NCBI GenBank assembly: GCA_002077065.1 | Contig: NAJO01000059.1 | Location: forward strand, 1-64,000 | Reading direction: 5' to 3' | Length of the DNA: 64,000 nucleotides | Source of the DNA: Cryoendolithus antarcticus | Lineage: Eukaryota > Ascomycota > Dothideomycetes > Cladosporiales > Cladosporiaceae | The notes under the pieces: model-generated | Database searches by the model: none | What the model saw: the letters and a program-made list of their open reading frames with translations, nothing else | What the model was told of the DNA's origin: nothing | Translations under genes and position numbers: made by a program | Shown here: positions 1 to 9,360 of the stretch, one piece after another | Layout: each line of letters opens with the position of its first letter | Numbering within the stretch: position 1 is the stretch's first letter

Positions 1-488
1 TGGCGGTTGTTGAGTTATCGCGTAATAAAGAGAGCGCGTTGTTGTCGTGAAGAGCGTGCACGCGTTGTCTGCGTGCACGGACTGTCCGAGACTTCTAGAC
101 GCGGGGACCCCTGTGATATCTAGTATCGCGCCTTTCACAACTGCAGCAGCGCGAGTGTTTACTGCTAGATCTACCTGCGAGACGATCGTAGTGCAGCCTG
201 CGCTCTTGACCCTCCGGGAAGCTTGAGCGCGACTGATTAAAGAATTTGGTACGACAAGACCATGAGGACGACGCGTATACTGCGCTTGTGTCTCTGGCCT
301 CGTGGCGCCTATGCGATCCATCATTCATACATTGCATTAAGGGAATATCGCGCATTAGCCTTGACATGCATACTTGGAGATCGCAAGTCCTGAACTACAA
401 CACACGACCACAATGTCAATACTCTCTCGCTTTCCTCGACGATCCTTCATCTGGAGACGAATCACCCCTCGTCTCTTGCGTCCACTCA
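1..488. other. intergenic, no gene recognised
   Basis: I see no gene here. The long plus-strand frame that crosses into the next region is antisense to the small secreted gene at 489-854 and has no recognisable motif. Confidence 0.5.
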
Positions 489-854
489 TCAGAGACACTT
501 GAGGGATTGGAAGTTGCCGCTATTCAACGTTGCGCACGCTTTAGGGTTAACTGTAAGTCCAGATCTATGCACCGATTAGTCAGGTGGGGAAACGTCAAGC
601 GACGAAGAAATCCAACGCCGGTACATATTGACTTACCCAGAACACGTAGGATTATCATAGATCCTGAGTTGATGGCCGACAGAGCACCCTGCAACAGAGC
701 GTGCGCTTACGGTGTAGCAGTTGCCGGCGCCAGTCTTATACAAACGTGAGTTGCCTGCACATCCCGGATAGTCGTATAGGCCTACATCGGCCGTGGCGGC
801 AGTAGCTAAAGCGGCGAGGGTGAGGATGATGAACTTCATGGCTGCTTTGGACAT
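489..854 (-). CDS. small secreted cysteine-rich protein (effector-like)
   Basis: Two exons on the minus strand, 637-854 and 489-564, with a 72-nt intron (GTAAGT donor at 636, CATAG acceptor ending at 565). The joined frame is 97 codons from the first ATG, or 92 residues from the second ATG at 839. A typical signal peptide (MKFIILTLAALATAATA) is followed by a mature part of about 75 residues with six cysteines, beginning DVGLYDYPGCAG and ending SLKCL. An even number of Cys in a short secreted protein suggests three disulphides, as in many fungal apoplastic or effector-like proteins; that role is inference. No catalytic motif is visible. The uninterrupted frame stops at 633, exactly at the donor, which is why the second exon is easy to miss. 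Confidence 0.72.
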
Positions 855-966
855 GCGTTAGCGTACAAAGGAAGACTTGAACGGGTTGAGTGGACGTTCT
901 CTGCCCTGTACGTACTGGCTGCCAAGTTGTTGATAGGATTGCTTGTGGGTGAGTGTGAGTATGATT

Positions 967-1044
967 TGTTGGAGATGTTGTGTTGGAGATGTTGTGTTGG
1001 AGATGTTGTGTTGGAGATGTTGTGTTGGAGATATTGTGTTAGGG
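967..1044. repeat. 14-bp minisatellite
   Basis: About five tandem copies of the 14-bp unit TTGGAGATGTTGTG. The last full copy has one substitution, and a degenerate start of a sixth copy follows. It lies upstream of the small secreted gene. Confidence 0.9.
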
Positions 1045-1218
1045 ATGAGTTGAGCGGATATTGAGCGCTACTTGAACTTCCTCATTATGCAGCCAACGTG
1101 CCGTCATTACCGTGAATGTGACTTGCCCACATGCAGGACGGCACTGAAAGATCCCCAGTGCGCCGGGTCAATGTCGAGGTGATATAACAGCGCTTTGTTC
1201 CTGCATACCCCGTATTAT

Positions 1219-1345
1219 CTAGTACTTCTCCCCAGCTACATGCCGCTTCACGACCCTGGTGATGAGTCCATGATCCACAATCTTCACCGCCTTCTGCAAA
1301 ACCTCCCCGCTTGACCACGGGCTAGCGTGGACGTTGCACTCTTAA
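1219..1345 (-). pseudogene. decayed duplicate of the 3' end of the neighbouring DUF1917/BLES03 gene
   Basis: Read on the minus strand, this stretch encodes WSSGEVLQKAVKIVDHG then TRVVKRHVAGEKY and a stop at 1219-1221. The C-terminus of the intact gene at 1517-2560 reads WSSAEVLNKAVKIAEDG then TRLTKKHVAGERF. The match extends a few codons further upstream (EC-V-AS against EY-I-AS), then meets a TAA and fades. There is no start codon or upstream part, so this looks like a 3' fragment left by a short tandem duplication about 300 bp apart. Confidence 0.75.
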
Positions 1346-1516
1346 CATGCAGCTCGTGCGCTGCCAATACGGCCCTCTATCAGGCTCGACGGTATGTGGA
1401 GACTTGCCGGGCAGTGCATGGCCTGCGGGCCCGCGTCGGGTCTCGACCTTGGAAACGCCAACATGTGGAGCCAACAGCAGTTAGATTGACCAACACATAC
1501 ATACACTGCCTAGCTC

Positions 1517-2560
1517 TCAGAACCTCTCCCCAGCCACATGCTTCTTCGTGAGCCTGGTGAAATGCCCGTCCTCCGCAATCTTCACCGCCTTGTTCAAGAC
1601 CTCCGCGCTGGACCAAAGGCTGGCGCGGATCTTGTACTCGTTGTCGGAGCCGAGGTTGAGATACGTGTAAGCATCGCACTTGTAGTAGATGGTCTTCAAC
1701 TTCGGTTTCACCAATCCCAGATCGACAAGCTTATCCAGCACGCGTCTCACATCGTCGAGATCCGTGAAGTCGTAGGTGTACACGCAGATGAGCGTGCCTT
1801 TCTTGTCATTGCCAGACTCCCAAGTGCCGACTTTGCTCGTAGGTCCAAGCTTACCTCTAGCTGTGGCCTCTGCAATGCAACGCCAGACCCTTGGGAGCTC
1901 GGACGGTCCGGGGAAGAGCATCCATTTTCCTGAGGTCTCTCCAAACGTGATAGACGCCTGCAGTAGTCGACGCTCCAGAACGTCCTTGTCAGGGCCTAGC
2001 TTTCGAGTAATCTGAGCAACAGCTTTACCCGGGTTTGCCTGTTCTATCTGTGCGCGCCGGGTAGCAAAGTCTGCAAACAGTAACTGTGCCGTGTCCATGA
2101 AGGCGTCGTGATCCTGCCGCTCATCGGACTTGAGCCAGTGTCTTGGATATTGAGGGCTGCCCACCCACAGCCAAGGTCCAACGGAGGCTGTGGCAGGAGA
2201 TTCGACAGGCAATCGTCTCAGGAACTCGACGACAGTCTCGGACTGCTGCCATGCTGCCGCGTGACCTTCGAAACACTTGTTGGCAACAAGATCCTTGCCG
2301 ATATTGCCAGCAACGTTGCGGCTGCCATTTTCGGTGGCAGCTGGATTCGGATTGATCTTCTTTTCAAGCCTAGCAAGCTGCGGCCGGGTCTTCAGAAAGT
2401 CGAGGATGTCGATCTGGGTTCTGAGGGAAGACTTGAGATGATCGTTGCCAGTCCCTCTCACGACTGGCTGTTCGGTCTTTGCGTATCGAGCTCGCTTGCT
2501 TGGCCGTACGGCGTCCAGATTATCGACAACGTTGTCGTCATCGTCAATATCGATGGCCAT
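1517..2560 (-). CDS. BLES03/DUF1917 (UPF0696) family protein, eIF4E-like fold
   Basis: The frame is open to 2800, but the residues before the Met at 2560 look like translated leader sequence. I therefore choose the start at 2558-2560, just before an acidic DIDDDD run, giving 347 residues. The C-terminal two thirds carry the family pattern: WLWVGSP, then GKWMLF, then an ICVYTYDFTD block, YYKCDAYTYL and SDNEYKIRASLW. In the family (human C11orf68/BLES03) this region adopts an eIF4E-like fold with no established biochemical function. The N-terminal 60 residues are low complexity and contain a basic SKRAR stretch. It is transcribed divergently from the primase gene at 3100. Confidence 0.75.
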   Translation of the reverse strand: MAIDIDDDDNVVDNLDAVRPSKRARYAKTEQPVVRGTGNDHLKSSLRTQIDILDFLKTRPQLARLEKKINPNPAATENGSRNVAGNIGKDLVANKCFEGHAAAWQQSETVVEFLRRLPVESPATASVGPWLWVGSPQYPRHWLKSDERQDHDAFMDTAQLLFADFATRRAQIEQANPGKAVAQITRKLGPDKDVLERRLLQASITFGETSGKWMLFPGPSELPRVWRCIAEATARGKLGPTSKVGTWESGNDKKGTLICVYTYDFTDLDDVRRVLDKLVDLGLVKPKLKTIYYKCDAYTYLNLGSDNEYKIRASLWSSAEVLNKAVKIAEDGHFTRLTKKHVAGERF

Positions 2561-3099
2561 CTGCTGCGAGCTTCCGGGCCGTGCAGTACCAGGACGCATT
2601 GCCCTAAGTCTGCGTCGCGTTGCTTCGCCTCCTTCCGTGAGTGTCAGCACTTTCGTTCCACCCACTGGGCGAAGCAGCACTGTGCTCACCGAGAAAAGGT
2701 CCCTCGTCCGACACCCAGCCCTCACCGTCCACCCAGTGATCAGGTCCAGCCTGCATCGTAGTGTTCGAGCCTTTCGGCTGACTCGTTGCGGTTGTGTCAC
2801 ATTGCTGAAGATATTCTTCAGCTTCCTGAAGCCTGCCAGGCAGAGGTGGTGGTCGTTTCTGCCTTCAGAAGCTCAATCGGATCTTCGGCTGCTACTTCCG
2901 AAGCGCGTTCCTCACGCGATTCGCCGCGTCTCCCCTAGGACCTCTATGTACACCTTCTCACACTTGTGCGTGAGTTCGTCAATACATGACCACCGTATCG
3001 CAGCGACATAGCCAGGGAGAGACCTTCGTAGCCTCTGCATTTCAGAACCCAATTACTTGCCCTGGCACTCGCAACAAGTTCTGCATCCGATAGGGCACA
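2561..3099. promoter_or_regulatory. divergent promoter between DUF1917 gene and PRI1
   Basis: This gap holds the starts of two divergent genes. Near 2914-2918 there is an ACGCG core (ACGCGA), close to a second GCGCG stretch around 2903. Replication genes in fungi are often controlled by MBF at MluI-box-like ACGCG sites, so this could serve the primase gene. The match is short and may be chance. Confidence 0.3.
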
Positions 3100-4680
3100 A
3101 TGAATTACGGTACTGCACCTACCGAACCACACACATCAGCTGCTCACATTATGCCTCACGCTGTCTCACCCACGTCATCGCCGCCAGAGCCAGTTATGGA
3201 CGACATATTCTTGTCGAATGCCCCGGCGAAGCCGCTAGAGCACGAAGCATCCTCGGAGCCACTCTCAGATGCTGCGATGCCTGATGCAGAACCTTCTACA
3301 GTCAACACGAATTCAGGGCAGCTAGGGGACATCTTCGACGACGACTCGGACAATGACGAGTTCTCTTCGAGTGTGCCGAGTACTGTCGACAGCTCGCAGC
3401 CTGCACTCGCTCCTGCAGCGCAGGAGAAGTCAGCATTCAAAGATCTTTCCATACTCAAGCAGTTTTACCAGCGACTACTACCCTTCCGTGCACTCTTCCA
3501 ATGGCTTAATCACTCCGCCTCGCCTTGTGCAGACTTCCAGCACCGCGAGTTCGCCTTCACCCTGCAGTCAGACGTCTACGTACGATACCAGTCCTTCGCC
3601 TCCGCCGATCTCTTCCGCAAAGCCTGCGTCAATACAACACCTTTACGCTTCGAGATAGGTCCCCAATACACGATCAATCCGCGAGACCGCAAGACAGTGC
3701 TCAGAGCTGGCAGCTTCCGGCCAGTGATGAAGGAGCTTGTCTTCGATATCGATATGACGGATTACGATCCGATACGAACATGCTGCACAGGCGCGAAGAT
3801 CTGTCACAAGTGCTGGCAATTCATCATAATGGCCATCAAAGTGGTGGACGCAGCCCTGCGAGAAGACTTTGACTTTCAGCATGTGCTATGGGTATACTCT
3901 GGACGACGTGGAGCACACGCATGGATTAGCGATAAGCGAGCGCGCACCATGGACGATGCGAAGCGGAGAGCGATCGCCAACTACCTCGTACTCAAGCAGG
4001 ACGAGAAGAAGGTCATTCGACGACCGTTACACCCTCACTTGGATCGGAGTTTGGATTTGCTGAATCCGCACTTCACGAAGGATGTTTTGAGTGTGCAAGA
4101 TCCTTGGGCGACGGCTGAGCAGGCCTTAAAGCTGCTGGACTTGCTTCCAGACAAAGTCCTGACGACAGCATTGCAGAAGAAGTGGGACTCTGCCCCCAAT
4201 CGTAGCAGCGCGCAGAAGTGGGCGGATATCGATACTGTGGCAGAGAACGGCAATCTCTCGACGATGAACCCGAAGCAACTAGTCGACACCAAGCAAGACA
4301 TACGACTAGAGTACACATACCCACGACTTGATGCCGAAGTCTCGAAGAAGCTGAATCACTTGCTGAAATCGCCATTTGTCATTCACCCGGGCACAGGCAG
4401 GGTTTGTGTGCCCATCGATGTGCGCAGACTTGAAGACTTCGACCCGCTCGCTGTGCCGACTGTCACTCAGCTGCTACAGGAGATCGATGTCTGGGATGCT
4501 GAGGCAAGGCGGAAGGAGTTGAGCGAGGAGGACAAGTTCAAGGTGGAAGACTGGCAGAAGACTGGTCTGAAGCCATATGTCGAGTACTTCCGCGGTTATG
4601 TCGCTGCTCTGCTCAAGGATGAGAGCAGAGGGAAGAGGGAACGAGATGAAGAGGCTGGTGCGGATAGCATGGAGTTCTGA
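3100..4680 (+). CDS. PRI1: DNA primase small (catalytic) subunit
   Basis: Single exon, 526 residues. It makes the RNA primers for DNA polymerase alpha in the nucleus, as a heterodimer with the large Fe-S subunit. The catalytic metal-binding acids are visible as FDIDMTDYD (Asp216 and Asp218). They are followed by the zinc-binding Cys stretch TCCTGAKICHKC (about 228-238), SGRRGAHAW (267-275), which contributes to nucleotide binding, and the late family block FVIHPGTGRVCVP (about 426-438). The first 110 residues are acidic and Ser/Pro rich, a fungal extension; later in-frame Met codons (for example residue 33) could also serve as starts. The last residues are charged and probably disordered. The core is intact, so the gene looks functional. 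Confidence 0.95.
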   Translation: MNYGTAPTEPHTSAAHIMPHAVSPTSSPPEPVMDDIFLSNAPAKPLEHEASSEPLSDAAMPDAEPSTVNTNSGQLGDIFDDDSDNDEFSSSVPSTVDSSQPALAPAAQEKSAFKDLSILKQFYQRLLPFRALFQWLNHSASPCADFQHREFAFTLQSDVYVRYQSFASADLFRKACVNTTPLRFEIGPQYTINPRDRKTVLRAGSFRPVMKELVFDIDMTDYDPIRTCCTGAKICHKCWQFIIMAIKVVDAALREDFDFQHVLWVYSGRRGAHAWISDKRARTMDDAKRRAIANYLVLKQDEKKVIRRPLHPHLDRSLDLLNPHFTKDVLSVQDPWATAEQALKLLDLLPDKVLTTALQKKWDSAPNRSSAQKWADIDTVAENGNLSTMNPKQLVDTKQDIRLEYTYPRLDAEVSKKLNHLLKSPFVIHPGTGRVCVPIDVRRLEDFDPLAVPTVTQLLQEIDVWDAEARRKELSEEDKFKVEDWQKTGLKPYVEYFRGYVAALLKDESRGKRERDEEAGADSMEF

Positions 4681-5370
4681 TCGTATCGCGCTATTGTCTT
4701 GGGTAGCGTAGGTGTTCGGTGTTGGCTCCGTCTGCATAATCTGGTTACCTAAATGTCAATCAATGCCCCGTCAATCGCACCCACGTGTTCGCCCACACTT
4801 TGCCGAGGTCGGAGCAGCTAATCTCAACCTCACCCATTCTGGCGCCAGCCGCAACCCACATCACTGATAAGCCAATGCACGGTTTCCATCGAGTAACATA
4901 AAGCTTTCGAAACCCGCAACGCGCACTACCGAGTACTTCCACATTTTTGGAGTGACGCGCTCATCGGCCAGCTCCGCCGAAGTCTTCCGCGCAACGTGAC
5001 GGTTGGAGAAGAGAATACGGTAGCTTGGTGGGCCGGTATGGGGTCCCCACGACGTTATGCGGCCTTATCTGGTCGCGTACCGTGTGAGTGGGTGGGCAAT
5101 GTGAGGGACTTGTGGGTGGGTGAGTGGTAGGTTCATTGTAGTATGGGTTCACTTACATGATCTCGCTACTCTCTCACTGCTCTACAAGAAGACACTGTCT
5201 GTGCATCATCGGAAAGAGCGCGGCTCCCTCATAGAATCAATTGCTAGACTCATCACGACTTGAAAACCTCACTCGCGTAGGTGGTAGCAGCTGAGACTCG
5301 CCCTTACTGTTCGATCGCAGTTGTCAAGGAGAGCTATTCTGGATTCGACATCGAGTAACCAACACTCAGC
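4681..5370. other. intergenic, no gene recognised
   Basis: About 690 bp between the primase stop and the allantoinase start. Only short antisense frames are present, and I see no motif or RNA gene. Confidence 0.5.
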
Positions 5371-6942
5371 ATGGCGCCATATGCTACGGGCACGACAACT
5401 CCTCACACGATCGACCACATCACCAATGGCGTCGAAATCAAAGCTCCCGAACTCACCGTACTCGTCTCATCTCGAGCAGTCGTAGATAATACTTTGACGC
5501 CAGCAACGATTGTCATCTCGACCACCACGGGCAAGATCACCTCAGTCACGAGATCAATAGTGCCCGAGTCCTCCTTTCCTCACGGCACGCCATATGTGGA
5601 CCATTCGCCCGCAGTCTTACTACCTGGCCTTGTGGATGCACACGTTCATCTCAACGAGCCCGGGCGGACAGAGTGGGAAGGGTTCTGGACTGGTACAAGA
5701 GCGGCAGCATTTGGCGGTGTGACGACAGTAGTGGACATGCCGCTCAACGCAATACCTCCGACGACCACAGTCGCTGGTCTGAAAGAGAAGATCGAAGCCG
5801 CGCAAGGCAAGTGCTGGGTCGACGTCGGCTTCTACGGCGGTATCATACCCGGCAACGTCGGCGAGCTCAAAGGTCTTGTCGAAGGCGGTGTACGAGGTTT
5901 CAAAGGTTTCATGATCGACAGCGGTGTCGAGGAGTTCCCTGCAGTCTCATCACAGGATATTGCACTGGTTTTCGAGGAGCTGAAAGACTCTCCAACCACA
6001 GTCATGTTTCACGCAGAGATGATTCCACCAATCTCCGCTTCGGTGGGTGACGACGTTCAGGTATCTCTGCCTCCTCTCGAGCCCAGTGGACCACTGGATC
6101 TCTATCAGACATTCCTCGATTCCCGACCGAGCTCGTTCGAGTACTACGCTATTCTCGAAATCATAGCACTTTCCGAAATCGCACCTGATCTACCACTACA
6201 TGTGGTACATCTCAGCGCAGTCGAAGCGATTGACATGCTCCGCGAAGCTCGCTCGCGAGGGGTCCAGATCACAGCTGAAACATGCTACCACTACCTTTCG
6301 CTAGCCGCAGAGAACATCCAGAAAGGCGACACACGACACAAGTGCTGTCCGCCGATCAGATCACAATCGAATCAGGATGGGCTGTGGGATGAGCTGCACG
6401 CGGACGACAGCGTCCTCAAGACCATCGTCTCGGATCACTCCCCTTGCACGCCAAAACTGAAGCTACTTCCTAGCCACGTCCCCGGCTCGATTGCGATATC
6501 GAAAGCCACCTGCAATGGCTCTACGGACAATACGGGTGACTTCTTCTCGGCCTGGGGCGGCATCTCATCTGTCGGCCTCGGCTTGAGCGTGCTCTGGACG
6601 GAAACTGCACGCAGACAACTGCGTCCGAATGCTGCGCTGCTTAATGTTGTGCGATGGTGCTGTGTCAACACTGCGCTGCAAATCGGGCTTGAAGACAGCA
6701 AGGGTGCGTTGAAGGAGGGATTCGATGGAGATGTCGCAGTCTTCGATCCCGACGAGGAGTGGGAGGTTGGTGAGAGCACGATGCTATTCCGGAATAAGTG
6801 TAGTCCGTATCAGGGGAAGACGTTAAAGGGTGTAGTCAAGGAGACTTGGGTCAGAGGCGTGAAAGTACACGCTAGGGAGGGTGGGTTTGATAGGAAGGTG
6901 CCAACGGGGAGACTGCTGCTTGAGCCTAGGACGAAGCGATGA
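5371..6942 (+). CDS. DAL1: allantoinase
   Basis: Single exon, 523 residues. It is a cyclic amidohydrolase that opens the hydantoin ring of allantoin to allantoate, the second step of purine-ureide nitrogen use. The metal-binding motif PGLVDAHVHLNEPGR (His91, His93) is followed by GGVTTVVDMPLN. Later come FHAEM, LHVVHLSA and SDHSPC, the expected positions of the other metal ligands and the catalytic Asp. A Lys in GFKGFMIDSG is the likely carbamylated bridging lysine. No other ureide gene lies next to it, so there is no DAL cluster in this window. Length and motif order fit the family, and there is no sign of damage. Confidence 0.93.
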   Translation: MAPYATGTTTPHTIDHITNGVEIKAPELTVLVSSRAVVDNTLTPATIVISTTTGKITSVTRSIVPESSFPHGTPYVDHSPAVLLPGLVDAHVHLNEPGRTEWEGFWTGTRAAAFGGVTTVVDMPLNAIPPTTTVAGLKEKIEAAQGKCWVDVGFYGGIIPGNVGELKGLVEGGVRGFKGFMIDSGVEEFPAVSSQDIALVFEELKDSPTTVMFHAEMIPPISASVGDDVQVSLPPLEPSGPLDLYQTFLDSRPSSFEYYAILEIIALSEIAPDLPLHVVHLSAVEAIDMLREARSRGVQITAETCYHYLSLAAENIQKGDTRHKCCPPIRSQSNQDGLWDELHADDSVLKTIVSDHSPCTPKLKLLPSHVPGSIAISKATCNGSTDNTGDFFSAWGGISSVGLGLSVLWTETARRQLRPNAALLNVVRWCCVNTALQIGLEDSKGALKEGFDGDVAVFDPDEEWEVGESTMLFRNKCSPYQGKTLKGVVKETWVRGVKVHAREGGFDRKVPTGRLLLEPRTKR

Positions 6943-7436
6943 TGTAGCATATATGGAACACTTTCGTCGTTCGCAGACAACGATTCCACACTACTACATC
7001 ATGTTTACAAAATGGCACGTCGTGATGCAGGGCGCACTAACATCGTAGGTGCGTCCTCCCTTTCGCAAGTCTGAAGATACTCTCCTTCGCGGGCCATGGT
7101 TGCTAGAGCGTCTATAGGCCGCACCGCAACGGTCGAAGAACGACCATATGCACGTTTGAGAGCCGTATTCCGCTGCGCACTGCTCCTTGCCTCAGAGACG
7201 CTCTCTCATCGGCTGAAACGGCGGACAGGCACTTGTGGTGTGTCTTGTAGTAGCACGAGACTCTCCAGGCTTTCGAAGAGCATATCTCACCTTACTTCGG
7301 GTATGTTCTCTACGCGACGCCAATGCGGTTGGCGCCAAGTCAACATCTGAATGGATCTGCAATGACCATTGCGACTTCATCAACTACAAGTGAGATCTCG
7401 CTCGATATGCCTCGTTGATAGATTTATCGAGCCTTT
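6943..7436. other. intergenic, no gene recognised
   Basis: About 490 bp between two plus-strand genes. A short frame at 7096-7350 has no recognisable content. Confidence 0.5.
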
Positions 7437-9307
7437 ATGATGTCCAGGACATCGATCGAGCTCTCAAACTTGGCTCGTCCAGACCCAGCACTGACGAAGT
7501 CCATCAGCATCAGGCGTCCCTCGACGACAGCTACTTTAACCAGTCAATTCGAGCGCGAGGATGATGTCTCGGTGCTTGCCTTGGAACGGGTCGCTACTGC
7601 TATCGGAGGGTCTAAGACGCGCACAGCAGCAGTGTACACCTCAATCGTACTCACGACAGGCATCTCCGCGCTGCTCAGTGGTTTGACAACGGTGATTCTG
7701 CCGACCATGGCTGCTGATCTGGACATACCGCAAGGTCTACTGCTATGGTACCCATGCTCGTCTTGATAGTCTTAGTGACTCTCGCTGATAGCTTGCAGGC
7801 CTTCCTCCATTCAAGCACTCACCTGCGGATGCAGCTTGCTGCTCTCCGGTTCCATCGCCGACGCCCTAGGAGCACGCTTCATGTACCTCCTCGGCGTCGT
7901 CCTACAGTCCGGCTTCACATTAGGCTGCGGATTAGCTCAGACAACAGCCCAGATGATCATCTTCCGCGGTCTCAGTGGCATCGCGACAGCGTTCTGCCTG
8001 CCTTCCGCCGTCAGCGTTATCACGGCCAGCTTCACGGGGAAGCGCCGAGACTTCGCCTTTGCTGCCATGGGAGGTGGCCAGCCGATAGGATTCTCAATTG
8101 GACTTACGCTGGGTGGTGTTCTCACAGACTCGATCGGCTGGCGATGGGGATACTACCTCTCTGCGATTTTGAACACCATTGTACTTGCCATCTCATGGTG
8201 GGGTCTGCCAAGCAGCATCGACAACGGCATTGCTGGCGAAGGCGTTGCCAGTATGAGCTGGGCGCAGAAGTGGCAGCGTGTTAAGACTGAGATCGACTGG
8301 GTAGGCGCGTTGATCGCTAGTGCATCGCTAGCCATGCTGTCTTATGTCTTCGCTGCGATCACGGGCAGCCAGTCTACTATCAGACAGCCTTCAAGCATTG
8401 CTATGCTAGTGACTGCCTTCGCTCTAATACCTGCCTTTATCTTCTGGGTCGGCCGACAGGAGCAGCTAGACAGACCGGCTCTCATTCCCAACTCCCTGTG
8501 GCGCAATAAGATCTTCACGACTATTTGCTTGGCAGTGTTCCTGACATGGGGAACATTCAACGCGCTTGAGACTGGTATGATTGCATCCAGTTTTACGAGT
8601 GAAGCACTGATGCTGACTTGACGATCTAGTCTTAACATTCTACTTCCAAGATGTGCAGAAGCTGAGTGCAACAGAGACATCCATCCGCTTCCTACCGGCG
8701 CCAATCTCGGGTGCTCTATCGAACGTTGCGATGGGCTTGTTGGTGCACAGGATACCAGCTAATTGGCTTGTCGTCGTCGGCTGTACGTTATCATCGGCTG
8801 CGCCGTTAGCGATGGTGTTCGCTACACCGACCTCGAACTATTGGAGCTCGGGTAAGCCTCAATTACCTAGATGCCGTGCAACAAGCTGATAGCTCCATAG
8901 GCTTCTTGGCCAACTTGTTCAACCCGAATGGTGCTGATGCGCTGTACACCATCTCGAACCTCTTGATCACCTCAGTACGTACACTCTCCGGCTACCACTA
9001 CCCACTTCCTGCTGTAAAGCTGACCGACCATGTCCAGGTCTTCCCAGCAAAGACCCAAGCACTCGCGGGCGGTGTCTTCAACACAATCTCGCAGATCGGC
9101 AAGAGCATTACGATGGCCTTGGTCGCTGTGCTCGCCGCACAAGTCACGTTGCAGTCAAACGTCCAACAGAAGCTCTCGCCGGATGCGCTCATGGTGGGCT
9201 ACAGAGCGACGTTCTGGTTCATGTTTGCGTGTATATTGGCCACTATCCTGCTCAGCGTATGGGGACTGCGAGGTATCGGCACCGTAGGACATAAGAAGAG
9301 AGACTGA
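7437..9307 (+). CDS. MFS transporter, DHA2-like drug:H+ antiporter
   Basis: Five exons: 7437-7747, 7799-8574, 8630-8851, 8901-8974 and 9038-9307. The introns are 51, 55, 49 and 63 nt, all GT-AG, and the frame joins to 550 residues. The N-terminal 60 residues are cytosolic and Ser/Thr rich. Membrane segments follow, including TGISALLSGLTTVILPTMAADL, the motif-A-like loop GSIADALGARFMY, and the MGGGQPIGFSIGLTLGGVLTD stretch that resembles the antiporter motif C region. The number of hydrophobic stretches fits a 14-helix DHA2 member, a family that exports drugs or toxic metabolites at the plasma membrane. Substrate cannot be told from sequence, and no biosynthetic cluster surrounds it. Confidence 0.85.
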
Positions 9308-9360
9308 GTTGTTCGTCGCATGGCAAAGTACATATTGTCTACGCACTGTGCAGACAGATC

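Noticed and set aside
246..749. Plus-strand open frame of 167 codons
   Set aside because: It is antisense to the small secreted gene and its intron, and has no motif or signal peptide; the minus-strand gene explains the region better.
2108..2761. Plus-strand open frame of 217 codons
   Set aside because: Antisense shadow of the DUF1917 gene, with no family resemblance.
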